NCBI GenBank assembly: GCA_016215715.1
Contig: JACRIG010000112.1
Span: 1-8,827, forward strand
DNA length: 8,827 nt
Direction of reading: 5' to 3'
From: Candidatus Peregrinibacteria bacterium
GTDB lineage: Bacteria; Patescibacteriota; Gracilibacteria; Peribacterales; Peribacteraceae
Positions 1 to 5,825 of the stretch are shown here, one piece after another. Position 1 is the stretch's first letter; each line of letters starts with the position of its first letter. The translations under genes were made by a program, and so were the position numbers. Below the pieces are notes generated by a model. It searched no databases. It was not told the origin of the DNA and worked only from the letters and a program-made list of their open reading frames with translations.

Positions 1-704
1 CCGTACGGAGTATGGACGGCAATGGCCGCCGAATCCGGGATCGAGTGCGTCACATGGAGGAATTCCACTTCAACTTTTCCGATGCGCGTGCGCTTGTTGT
101 ATGGCACGACGTTGAGCCGCGCCTTCGACGTCAGATGTTCTTCATCCAGACGCTTGCGAGCGAACGCCATCGTGAGTTTCGTCCCGAAGCATGGCGGGAA
201 ATGCAGTTGCGGGAGCAGATGCTGCACCGCGCCGATGTGGTCAAGGTGACCGTGCGTGAAGCGGATCGCTTTGCTGCGGTTCTCGCGGCATCTCCGGCTG
301 GAGAGATCCGGTATCAGATAATCGATGCCGAGCATGTCTTCGTCCGGAAACTGTAGTCCGAGGTCGATGATGTAGAGGTCGCCGTCGACTTCAATGACGA
401 AGCAGTTGCGGCCGACCTGCTCGAATCCGCCGAGCGGATAGAGGCGCAGGCCGTTGCGTGGAGGAAGTGGCTGCACCGGAGTGGGGAGAGGGAAAGGCTG
501 TCGGGCCTGTCCATTTCCCTGCTGAGGCGGGCGGTTATTCTGCGGTGGTCGTCCGCCGCCTGCGGCGACCGTCGGGGTGTAGGCCGCAGGCCCTTTCAGA
601 GGAGCGGGCTGACCCGCAGTCTGCAGTGGTTTGGGATTCTCTGGATCCTTGCGAGCGGCGCCACCGCCAATGGTGCGCTGCATCCAGTCTTTCATTGATT
701 TCAT
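1..704 (-). CDS. rnj: Ribonuclease J, N-terminal part (cut by window edge)
   Basis: RNase J is a cytoplasmic metallo-beta-lactamase/beta-CASP nuclease with endonuclease and 5'-3' exonuclease activity in mRNA decay and rRNA maturation. The reading frame is open from ATG at 704 down to base 1 (234 codons). After a low-complexity Pro/Gln/Gly-rich stretch (about residues 25-83) comes a typical RNase J start, LYPLGGFEQVGRNCFVIEV, then QFPDEDMLGIDYLIPDL, the zinc-binding motif HGHLDH (151-156), FGTKLTMAFA (173-181) and HVTHSIPDSAAIAVHTPYG at the edge. ATGs at 695 and 683 are alternative starts in the same frame; none has a clear Shine-Dalgarno. The beta-CASP and C-terminal domains lie outside the window. 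The family assignment is secure; the J1/J2 subtype cannot be decided. The plus-strand frames across this region are antisense shadows. Confidence 0.95.
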   Translation of the reverse strand, partial: MKSMKDWMQRTIGGGAARKDPENPKPLQTAGQPAPLKGPAAYTPTVAAGGGRPPQNNRPPQQGNGQARQPFPLPTPVQPLPPRNGLRLYPLGGFEQVGRNCFVIEVDGDLYIIDLGLQFPDEDMLGIDYLIPDLSSRRCRENRSKAIRFTHGHLDHIGAVQHLLPQLHFPPCFGTKLTMAFARKRLDEEHLTSKARLNVVPYNKRTRIGKVEVEFLHVTHSIPDSAAIAVHTPY

Positions 705-741
705 CTCGTTCTGTTTGGGAAAAAATAGGAGATTCCTTCTC

Positions 742-770
742 ACTGTACTCCCCCGTGGTTTTGATTGCAA
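742..770 (-). promoter_or_regulatory. Possible promoter for the RNase J gene
   Basis: On the minus strand TTGCAA (770-765) and TACAGT (747-742) are separated by 17 bp. Each matches the sigma70 consensus at 4 of 6 positions. Transcription would begin near 735 and leave a leader of about 30 nt before ATG 704. The -35 lies inside one arm of an 8-bp inverted repeat, so a bound regulator could affect it. This is inferred from sequence only. Confidence 0.3.
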
Positions 771-827
771 GTCATTTTGTTGATGTACTTACTTTTTGGC
801 TTGTATTCAATGAATTTTTACTTGCAA
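765..827. repeat. 8-bp inverted repeat flanking an AT-rich island
   Basis: TTGCAAGT (765-772) and its exact reverse complement ACTTGCAA (820-827) flank a 47-bp AT-rich stretch in an otherwise GC-rich neighbourhood. They lie between the divergent RNase J gene and the gene at 989. The sites could be paired operators or the ends of a hairpin. The rest of the 284-bp intergenic region holds no credible reading frame. Confidence 0.4.
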
Positions 828-901
828 ATTTTGATGGTTCGTCGCCGCTCACCATGACAACCGTGAGGAAAGATCGCTGACTGTCGTTCTCCTGTCACTC
901 G

Positions 902-926
902 TAACTCATAACCCGTAACCCATAAC
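902..926. repeat. Heptameric tandem repeat TAACYCR
   Basis: Units TAACTCA (902-908), TAACCCG (909-915), TAACCCA (916-922) and a partial TAAC (923-926) follow one another without gaps. This is a 7-bp periodicity in non-coding DNA about 60 bp before the gene at 989. It resembles the short heptameric tandem repeats known from cyanobacteria and other bacteria. Function is unknown. Confidence 0.6.
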
Positions 927-988
927 AAAGCCCGACGTCGACGATTCACTTTCCCCCACCCACCCTCTGCGGTACCCTATCTCCCCGT

Positions 989-2974
989 ATGGACGTCACC
1001 GTCCGCACCGGCAGTACCAAGGCTCCCCGCGACACCAATCTCGAGGCACTCTCTTTCACATCATCCGCCGGTGAATCAGTCCTTCTCCTGATGGAAATTC
1101 TCGGCAAAAAGGCCGATGCGCAGACAGTGGAGCGTGAGTGCGAAGCGATCGTGCGGCATGCACTTCTGGAGACGGAAGGGGATGCAGCCGACCGTCTCGA
1201 TGGCACACTCAAGGAGCTCAACGGCCTTCTGAAAGGCATGCTCCTGTCGCAGACTGTCGACGACATTCACATGGTCATCGGGATTCTCGATATGGAACAG
1301 ACACTCCACGTTTCTCATGCAGGCCGCGCGGAGGCGTATCTCGTGCGTAAGGGCATTGCGAGCCAGGTGACGGAGTACACGAGCGGCAAACCCGTCCCCG
1401 CCTTCGTCCATATTGCGAGCGGAAAACTCGAGAACAGGGATCATGTGGTTCTCTCAACCCAGCGGCTGCTTCGCACCCTCACACCGGCGCAGCTGGCGAA
1501 GCTCTCCCATCAGGAAGATCAATTACTCGAAAATCTCGTGCGCACGCTCGAAGGGGAAGGCGAACACGCCGCCATCGCGCTCGTCGTCTGTGCCCTGCCC
1601 GAGCAGGCGTCTATCGATGACCGCGTCAGCGCCGTTCCCTCGCGCCGCAGCGGACGCGCATCGTCCTCATCCCGTTCGCAGATGGGTGCCGCCGTCTCCT
1701 CGTTCGCCGCGTCTCTTCCTTCCATGGGCGCCGTGACAGGCTGGTCAAAGCGCGCGGCGGAGGGAGGACAAGCCGCATGGCTTTCTCTCATGGAAAAGAT
1801 GCGCCTGCGCGATCACCTGAGTACGTTCATGGCGGATCTCGGCCATCCGAAGCGCAAACGCCGCGCGCACTTCCTTCTTCTTGCGGGCGCGGTCGCGGCA
1901 CTCCTGATCATCTGGGTCGTCGTTCACCTCTTCACCTCTACCCAGCGCAGCAAGACCCGTGCAGAGCTTGAGTCGCTCGTCGAGCAGATTAACCAGCAGG
2001 TCCAGACAGCGGAAAACCGCCGCATCATCGGCGATATGGACGCTGCCAACGCCATTCTCCAGCAGGCGCAGACGCGCGCGAAGGAAGTGATGGACAGCGA
2101 GTCGGGTCTGTTCCGCGTCGAGGCACTCGATCTCCTCGACCGTATCCGCAGTAAGCAGGAAGAAATCAACAACATCGTCCGTCTTTCTCCGAGACTTGTC
2201 GCAAACCTCTCCACCAAAACGCCGGATATCGTGGCGCAGGGATTCATGGGTCTCAATGACGGCGAATTCATCGCGTACGACCGGCAGAATCTCTACCGCG
2301 TTCTGCTCAATACCGTCGAGGCGCCGGTCAGGCTTTCGGAGGCCGAACTTCTGCTCGATGGCGAAGCATTCTCACGTTTCCAGAGCATGGTGTTTCTGAC
2401 GACGGGCAACAGCGTCATTGAAATGATCGGCGGGCAGCCCGTTTCGATGAAAACGGAGGATCCGAAGGGCTGGGTCAGCGGCAAGGCACTGAAAACCTAC
2501 CTGCGTTTCCTCTATATCCTCAATCCGCAGGACACGCAGATCTACAAATATGAGCGGCTCAGCAACCGCTACGGCTCGCCGGTCGGATACAATGTCAACG
2601 GCGATCTCACGGGTGCCCTCGATATGGCAATTGATGGCAGCGTCTACATTCTCAAAGAAGGCGGTACGATGCTCAAGCTGTTCCGTGGCGAATCCCAGCC
2701 ATTCGTCATTCGCCGTGCGCCTGAGGGTCTGCTGAAAGACGCCGTCAAAATGTTCAAGGTCGCAAACGGTAATTTCTACATCCTCGACCCCGCCCATGCG
2801 CGGGTGATGGTTGTGAGCGACGGAGGAGCGACGGGTGAGGCGACTTACGTAAAGCAGTACGTGCTGGAAGGTGAGCAGGTGGGGACGCTCAAGGATGTCT
2901 ACGTCGACCCCGATGAGGTGCATCTGTATCTGCTGGATGAGAAGCATGTGTTTGTGGTTGATCTGACGAAGTGA
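989..2974 (+). CDS. Membrane protein with degenerate PP2C-like N-domain and propeller-like C-domain
   Basis: A 661-aa protein of unknown function. Residues 1-200 read like a PPM/PP2C phosphatase fold: ILDMEQTLHVSHAGRAEAYL around 98-118 fits the strands around the family's GDSR motif, and DHVVLSTQRLLRTL fits the LLxSDGL region, but the metal-binding aspartates are replaced. Residues about 203-240 are Ser/Arg-rich. A basic patch (KRKRR, 288-292) precedes one transmembrane helix (about 293-315), which suggests a cytoplasmic N-terminus. A predicted coiled coil (about 317-400, ELESLVEQINQQVQ onward) leads to a beta-rich C-terminal part (400-661) that reads like propeller blades, for example NFYILDPAHARVMVVSDGG. 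The ATG at 989 has no Shine-Dalgarno. The stop overlaps the next gene by 4 nt, so the two are probably co-transcribed. The phosphatase relation is an inference from motif shape. Confidence 0.85.
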   Translation: MDVTVRTGSTKAPRDTNLEALSFTSSAGESVLLLMEILGKKADAQTVERECEAIVRHALLETEGDAADRLDGTLKELNGLLKGMLLSQTVDDIHMVIGILDMEQTLHVSHAGRAEAYLVRKGIASQVTEYTSGKPVPAFVHIASGKLENRDHVVLSTQRLLRTLTPAQLAKLSHQEDQLLENLVRTLEGEGEHAAIALVVCALPEQASIDDRVSAVPSRRSGRASSSSRSQMGAAVSSFAASLPSMGAVTGWSKRAAEGGQAAWLSLMEKMRLRDHLSTFMADLGHPKRKRRAHFLLLAGAVAALLIIWVVVHLFTSTQRSKTRAELESLVEQINQQVQTAENRRIIGDMDAANAILQQAQTRAKEVMDSESGLFRVEALDLLDRIRSKQEEINNIVRLSPRLVANLSTKTPDIVAQGFMGLNDGEFIAYDRQNLYRVLLNTVEAPVRLSEAELLLDGEAFSRFQSMVFLTTGNSVIEMIGGQPVSMKTEDPKGWVSGKALKTYLRFLYILNPQDTQIYKYERLSNRYGSPVGYNVNGDLTGALDMAIDGSVYILKEGGTMLKLFRGESQPFVIRRAPEGLLKDAVKMFKVANGNFYILDPAHARVMVVSDGGATGEATYVKQYVLEGEQVGTLKDVYVDPDEVHLYLLDEKHVFVVDLTK

Positions 2975-3360
2975 AAAAACACATTCTCGTCTTCGGCACT
3001 TTTGATGAACTTCATCCCGGCCACCGGTTTCTTTTAAGCGAAGCACAGAAGCGCGGTGAGCTTTTTGTCGTGATTGCACGGGATGCGAATGTGGAGCGGA
3101 TCAAAGGGCGGCCCGCAGTTGAATCGGAAGGAGAGCGGAAGCGTGCTGTCGAGAAAGCGTATCATGATGCCACTGTTCTTCTTGGGGATCCGCACGATTT
3201 TCTGGTTCCCGTGATTGCCGTCCGTCCGGATCTCATTCTCTTCGGATATGATCAGAAATTGCCGCCGGGGGTGCGTGAGAAAGATTTAGAGTGCCCCGTT
3301 GAGCGGTTACCGGCTTTTGAACCGGAGAAGTATAAAAGTAGTCTGAGAAGAAATTCGTGA
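2971..3360 (+). CDS. Cytidylyltransferase-family protein, RibL/TagD-like
   Basis: A 129-aa nucleotidyltransferase of the HxGH superfamily, most like the small FAD synthase (RibL) and glycerol-3-phosphate cytidylyltransferase group, which transfer a nucleotide from NTP to a phosphorylated substrate. The N-terminus HILVFGTFDELHPGHRFLLSEA carries the HPGH motif at residues 15-18. VIARDANVERIKGRPAV and RPDLILFGYDQK are the family's second and third conserved blocks, and KYKSSLRR near the end stands where the usual SSTKIR-like motif occurs. The start is GTG 2971, overlapping the previous stop as GTGA, which implies translational coupling and no separate ribosome-binding site. The length is normal for the family. 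The substrate cannot be read from sequence; FAD synthesis is one candidate. Confidence 0.88.
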   Translation: MKKHILVFGTFDELHPGHRFLLSEAQKRGELFVVIARDANVERIKGRPAVESEGERKRAVEKAYHDATVLLGDPHDFLVPVIAVRPDLILFGYDQKLPPGVREKDLECPVERLPAFEPEKYKSSLRRNS

Positions 3361-3395
3361 CTTCCTCCTTCCCCACTCGCTGCGGCTCGTCGCCC

Positions 3396-3478
3396 CTTCC
3401 ACCGGAGGAGGACGGGGCTAGTAAGGCGACCGTCGTGCTCCCCTCCTTCCTCCGGAGGGAGGGGCTGGGGGAGGGAGG
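3396..3478. repeat. GC-rich palindromic repeats (two copies)
   Basis: Two related imperfect palindromes stand side by side. The first (about 3393-3418) pairs CCCC-TTCC with GGAGG-GGGG around ACCGG. The second (3440-3478) has a pyrimidine arm CCCCTCC/CCTCC, a TCCGGA centre, a purine arm GGAGGGAGGGG, then CT and a further purine tract. The layout matches the palindrome at 5746-5780. Such CCCTC/GAGGG elements occur dispersed in many bacterial genomes. The reading frames that cross them are artefacts of the repeat. Confidence 0.6.
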
Positions 3479-3503
3479 AACGCTGGTCGTCGGCCCCCTT
3501 TTC

Positions 3504-3512
3504 TGCTATACT
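3504..3512 (+). promoter_or_regulatory. Extended -10 promoter, TGCTATACT
   Basis: TATACT (3507-3512) is preceded by TG at the extended -10 position. No good -35 is present at the right distance. The hexamer ends 8 nt before ATG 3521, so transcription would start within about 2 nt of the start codon, giving an essentially leaderless mRNA. The same nine bases stand before the pilin gene at 5826. Confidence 0.65.
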
Positions 3513-3520
3513 GATACGAA

Positions 3521-3790
3521 ATGTCCGACACAGACCAACCCTCCATCGCCAAACAAATTCTCGGGGCCGGCATCGGTATGATTGCCGCGCTTGTCCTCTA
3601 TCAGGGATATGAAATTGCCTCGCCCACACTGGAGGCAGCGATCGCTCCATACCTGATGACGGAGCCGCATCTCTCCGCCGGTACGCAGGACGCGGGTCCG
3701 CTCAACAGTGACAAGGCAATGCAGATTGCCGGACGCGCGCGCGATATTGCGGCGCGGCGCGCGGGTGCGCGTGCGGGAGCAGCGCGCTAG
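3521..3790 (+). CDS. Small single-pass membrane protein, unknown function
   Basis: An 89-aa protein I do not recognise. Residues 10-33 (KQILGAGIGMIAALVLYQGYE) form one hydrophobic helix after a short acidic/polar N-terminus. The middle is soluble and the last 25 residues are rich in Ala and Arg (ARDIAARRAGARAGAAR), with high-GC codons. It has its own extended -10 promoter just upstream and ends 9 nt before the prepilin peptidase gene, so the two probably form an operon. A role in the pilus or secretion apparatus is possible from context alone. The coding call rests on the promoter, the ATG, the TM segment and the close spacing. Confidence 0.65.
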   Translation: MSDTDQPSIAKQILGAGIGMIAALVLYQGYEIASPTLEAAIAPYLMTEPHLSAGTQDAGPLNSDKAMQIAGRARDIAARRAGARAGAAR

Positions 3791-3799
3791 AGTGGAGCA

Positions 3800-4246
3800 A
3801 TGATCTTACTTCCGTACACAGCCGTCGCAGCGCTTTTCGTCATTGCGGTTATCGACGTACGGACACAGAAGATTCCGGACAGTCTGAATCTGCTTCTGCT
3901 TTTATTCGGAGTGATCGCGGTTTTTATGCGCGGGGGTCTGGATATTTTTGGATTGGCTCTGGGAATCGGTGTCATTGGTGGCCAGTGGCTGATCAGTCGG
4001 GGGAAAGCGATGGGGAGCGGAGATGTTTTTCTTATGATCGGAATATCGCTTCTGCTTCCACAATTATCTTTTATGATTCTGACACTACTGGTCGCTTACA
4101 TTTCTGCCGCATGCGTTGCGTTGTTTCTTCTGCTCACAGGCAGAATGAAGATGGCGGGACGGATGCCGTTTGCACCGTTTCTCGTTTTAGGAGCAGCAAC
4201 GGCAATTCTTTTTGGGGGGACGATCACCACAAAATTCGGCACATAA
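3800..4246 (+). CDS. Type IV prepilin peptidase, minimal A24 form
   Basis: A 148-aa integral membrane aspartyl protease of peptidase family A24, which removes the positively charged leader of type IV prepilins at the inner membrane. The first catalytic Asp is D19 in AVIDVRTQKIPD; the second is D75 in the GxGD motif (GSGD, 72-75). MPFAPFLVLGA (122-132) is the conserved block before the last helix. About five hydrophobic helices are visible. The N-terminal methyltransferase domain and CxxC zinc site of full-length PilD are absent, so it probably cleaves without methylating, as archaeal and CPR short forms do. ATG 3800 follows GGAG closely, but the spacing is too short for a good ribosome site. 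A likely substrate is the pilin at 5826. Confidence 0.92.
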   Translation: MILLPYTAVAALFVIAVIDVRTQKIPDSLNLLLLLFGVIAVFMRGGLDIFGLALGIGVIGGQWLISRGKAMGSGDVFLMIGISLLLPQLSFMILTLLVAYISAACVALFLLLTGRMKMAGRMPFAPFLVLGAATAILFGGTITTKFGT

Positions 4247-4253
4247 ATAGTTC

Positions 4254-4353
4254 CCCCGCGCATCCGGGGTAGCCGAACCCCGGCTGCGGGGAAGAAAAGT
4301 GCTCAATAATTTTCCGCAGCGCCGAGGTTCGGTCACCCGCGCGGACACGGGAG
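4254..4353. repeat. Long GC-rich imperfect inverted repeat
   Basis: CCGAACC (4273-4279) pairs with GGTTCGG (4326-4332). Further in, CGGC/GCCG and TGCGG/CCGCA continue the stem up to an AT-rich apex near 4300-4310. Outside, the CCCCCGCGC and GCGCGGACACGGG sides add weaker pairing. The whole can fold into one hairpin of about 100 nt. It lies directly after the prepilin peptidase stop, with no U-run for an intrinsic terminator. It may be a structured 3' end, a dispersed repeat, or an RNA of its own. Confidence 0.5.
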
Positions 4354-4367
4354 ATGTATTCGCATTT

Positions 4368-4398
4368 AGAAAACCCCCAGCTTTATGGGATGGGGGTT
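4368..4398 (-). terminator. Intrinsic terminator of the candidate small RNA
   Basis: A perfect 8-bp stem, AACCCCCA (4398-4391 on the minus strand) with TGGGGGTT (4379-4372), has an 11-nt loop. On the minus strand it is followed by TTCT, making TTTTCT with the stem end, a short but acceptable U-tract. On the plus strand the stem is followed by GTCTGT, so the minus direction is the better reading. Confidence 0.5.
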
Positions 4399-4512
4399 GT
4401 CTGTAGACTTTGTCAGCAGGTCGATCACAGAAGTGATTTCCGCCTGCGGTTAATCTCTGAACTCGTGTGACCAAACTCAGGGATTAACCGCAGAGGAAGG
4501 ACCGATACTGAC
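4368..4512 (-). ncRNA. Candidate structured small RNA, about 145 nt
   Basis: A minus-strand transcript is proposed from the strong promoter at 4546-4519 to the terminator-like hairpin at 4398-4372. The segment folds well: GTCAG (4512-4508) with CTGAC (4416-4412), TCGGTC (4505-4500) with GATCGA (4426-4421, one G-U), then a 17-bp hairpin (4493-4477 with 4460-4444, one G-U) with a 16-nt loop, and a short ATCAC/GTGAT hairpin on the 3' side. A closing stem, an internal loop with a side hairpin and a long terminal stem recall 6S RNA, but it is shorter and the 5' side of the bubble is very small. No SRP helix-8 loop and no tmRNA ends were found. It could be a new RNA family or a diverged 6S RNA. Existence is inferred, not shown. 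Confidence 0.5.
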
Positions 4513-4518
4513 CCACTC

Positions 4519-4546
4519 ATCATACGGATTTAAGGCCATTTGTCAA
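4519..4546 (-). promoter_or_regulatory. Near-consensus sigma70 promoter for the small RNA
   Basis: On the minus strand a perfect -35, TTGACA (4546-4541), and TATGAT (4524-4519, 5 of 6) are separated by 16 bp. The predicted start falls on the GGG at 4514-4512. It is the best promoter match in the window and faces away from smpB, where no protein gene follows. Confidence 0.65.
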
Positions 4547-4581
4547 CTGCAATCCGGCGCTGTCGTAAGCAGAGAATCAGC

Positions 4582-4587
4582 TATAAA
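4582..4587 (+). promoter_or_regulatory. Possible -10 box of smpB
   Basis: TATAAA (4582-4587) ends 9 nt before ATG 4597, which would leave a leader of only about 3 nt. No convincing -35 or TG extension is present, so this is weaker than the other candidates. Confidence 0.35.
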
Positions 4588-4596
4588 CTGCCGTTT

Positions 4597-5034
4597 ATGA
4601 AAGTCGTGGCAGGTAACAGACGGGCACGGTTTGATTACGAAATCCTCGAGAGTTTTGAGGCAGGAATGGTCCTGACAGGTCCCGAGGCGAAGTCATGCCG
4701 GATGGGGAGAGCGAGTCTCGCCGGCGCGTACGTTTCCTTCCGCGGACCGAAAGCAGTTCTGCGCCAGATGAATATTTCCGCCTATCCATTTGCGAAGAGC
4801 GTCCCACATGAGCCGCTGCGGGATCGCGAACTGCTTCTCAATAAAAATGAACTCGATCGGCTGCGTGCGTCGCTCAGTGAGAAAGGTCTCACCGTGATTC
4901 CGTTGGAACTCAAAGCGGGAAAGTTCATCAAGATCGTGATTGCGATCGGGAAGGGCCGGAAGAGGATTGATAAGAGAAGGGCAATCAGAGAGAAGGAAGT
5001 GAAGAGGAAGCTGAGGGAGGGACGAGAAGTGTAA
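4597..5034 (+). CDS. smpB: SsrA-binding protein SmpB
   Basis: SmpB binds tmRNA and places it in the A site of stalled ribosomes for trans-translation. From ATG 4597 the product is 145 aa and starts MKVVAGNRRARFDYEILESFEAGMVLTG, the usual SmpB beginning; the block EAKSCRMGRASLAGAYV follows, then the beta-barrel, and a basic tail KGRKRIDKRRAIREKEVKRKLREG that inserts into the mRNA channel in the known system. The frame stays open back to TTG 4540, but those extra 19 residues match nothing in the family, and a TATAAA box lies inside them, so 4597 is chosen. No ssrA gene was found in the window; an intergenic repeat separates smpB from recR. Confidence 0.95.
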   Translation: MKVVAGNRRARFDYEILESFEAGMVLTGPEAKSCRMGRASLAGAYVSFRGPKAVLRQMNISAYPFAKSVPHEPLRDRELLLNKNELDRLRASLSEKGLTVIPLELKAGKFIKIVIAIGKGRKRIDKRRAIREKEVKRKLREGREV

Positions 5035-5124
5035 GGGGACCAAGGTTGCCAAAGGGACCAACGGGACCAAGGTAATGTTTTTCGACGTTGGTTCCTTTGG
5101 TACCCTCGGTTCCTTTGGTAACCT
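5035..5124. repeat. Hairpin and direct repeats between smpB and recR
   Basis: CCAAAGGGACCAACG (5049-5063) pairs with CGTTGGTTCCTTTGG (5086-5100), a 15-bp stem with one G-U and a 22-nt loop. The unit GGTTCCTTTGGTA occurs at 5090-5102 and again at 5108-5120, an 18-bp period, and GGGACCAA recurs on the left side. The element fills nearly the whole space from the smpB stop to just before the recR start. It may end smpB transcripts, though the U-run sits in the loop and not after the stem. Confidence 0.6.
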
Positions 5125-5130
5125 GACTCC

Positions 5131-5727
5131 GTGTCTCTCCTCCCTCCCCAAATCATCCGCACTATCGAGGAACTCAGCAAACTCCCCGGTATCGGGCCGA
5201 AGTCCGCGGAGCGTCTGACATTCCATCTGCTCCGGAGCTCCCGCGCTTCGCCCGGGGCCCTCGGACAGGCGATGCTCGATCTGAAAAAAGATCTCCGGTA
5301 CTGCATAGAGTGTCAGATGATTACGATCACGGAGAAGTGCGCAGTGTGTACGGACACGAGTCGTGATCACAGTATGGTTCTCGTTGTCGAAGAACCACTC
5401 GAAGTGATTGCCTTTGAACGCACGCCCTACCGCGGCGTCTATCATGTCCTCCACGGCGTCCTCTCCCCCATCGACGGCATGGGGCCGGAACAATTAAAAA
5501 TTCGTGAGCTCATCACGCGCGCAAAAGCCGGCGGCATCACCGAAATTATTCTCGCGACCGACCCTGACATCGAAGGCGAAGCGACCGCAAGTTATTTACA
5601 GGAACAGCTCAGGGGTCTTGTATCCAGTGTTACGCGCCTCGCCCATGGGCTCCCCATGGGTGCGGATATCGAATTTGCGGATCAGGTGACCTTGCGCGAG
5701 GCATTGGCCGGGAGAAGAGGGATGTAA
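5131..5727 (+). CDS. recR: Recombination protein RecR
   Basis: RecR acts with RecO (and RecF) to load RecA on gapped DNA in the RecFOR repair pathway. The product is 198 aa, the normal length. It shows the helix-hairpin-helix KLPGIGPKSAERLTFHLL (17-34), the zinc finger C58-x2-C61 and C70-x2-C73, then the Toprim domain from SMVLVVEEPLEVIAFERT (81-98) through GVLSPIDGMGP and ILATDPDIEGEATASYL (140-156). The start is GTG 5131, giving MSLLPPQIIRTIEELSKLPGIG, as in other RecR proteins. There is no Shine-Dalgarno. A weak box TAACCT (5119-5124) with a TG extension stands 6 nt before the start but lies in the repeat, so it is not counted as a promoter. Confidence 0.97.
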   Translation: MSLLPPQIIRTIEELSKLPGIGPKSAERLTFHLLRSSRASPGALGQAMLDLKKDLRYCIECQMITITEKCAVCTDTSRDHSMVLVVEEPLEVIAFERTPYRGVYHVLHGVLSPIDGMGPEQLKIRELITRAKAGGITEIILATDPDIEGEATASYLQEQLRGLVSSVTRLAHGLPMGADIEFADQVTLREALAGRRGM

Positions 5728-5745
5728 AAAGGACCTCCATATTTT

Positions 5746-5780
5746 CCCCTCTCCCCGCGGGAGAGGGTTAGGGAGAGGGG
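5746..5780. repeat. GC-rich palindromic repeat (third copy)
   Basis: CCCTCTCCC (5747-5755) pairs perfectly with GGGAGAGGG (5759-5767) over a 3-nt loop, and a second purine arm, GGGAGAGGGG (5771-5780), follows after TTA and could pair instead. The arrangement repeats that at 3440-3478. It lies between the recR stop and the pilin promoter. Reading frames across it encode PLPRGEG/LTLSRGERG-type peptides, a known artefact of this repeat class. Confidence 0.7.
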
Positions 5781-5810
5781 CGTTTGTCCCCATGCAGCCA
5801 ATTCATCACA

Positions 5811-5819
5811 TGCTATACT
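5811..5819 (+). promoter_or_regulatory. Extended -10 promoter, TGCTATACT
   Basis: TATACT (5814-5819) with TG at the extended position ends 6 nt before ATG 5826. With usual spacing, transcription would begin at the A of the start codon: a leaderless pilin mRNA. No good -35 is visible. Confidence 0.7.
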
Positions 5820-5825
5820 TCGGTC

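Noticed and set aside
458..880. Plus-strand 140-codon frame
   Set aside because: Antisense to the RNase J N-terminus and running into the intergenic region; no supported start or domain.
2372..3079. Minus-strand frame of 235 codons
   Set aside because: Antisense of the 661-aa gene and the start of the cytidylyltransferase gene; no family features.
3252..3650. Frames across the 3390-3480 and 5746-5780 palindromes
   Set aside because: They encode LPQPLPPEEGG or LTLSRGERG-type peptides, which come from the repeat and are commonly mis-called as genes.
4247..4546. tmRNA (ssrA) next to smpB
   Set aside because: No tRNA-like ends, no CCA end and no tag reading frame ending in Ala-Ala-stop could be found on either strand.
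4540..4596. TTG-initiated extension of smpB
   Set aside because: The 19 extra residues are unlike SmpB, and a likely -10 box lies within them.
902..5124. CRISPR array
   Set aside because: The repeats seen are short tandem or palindromic elements without regular unique spacers.
4693..5493. Minus-strand frame of 266 codons
   Set aside because: It lies across smpB, the repeat and recR on the other strand; its middle is repeat-derived (LVPLVPLATLVPL).
5784..5825. Upstream ATG of the pilin frame
   Set aside because: It would bury the class III leader peptide and start before the TGCTATACT promoter.
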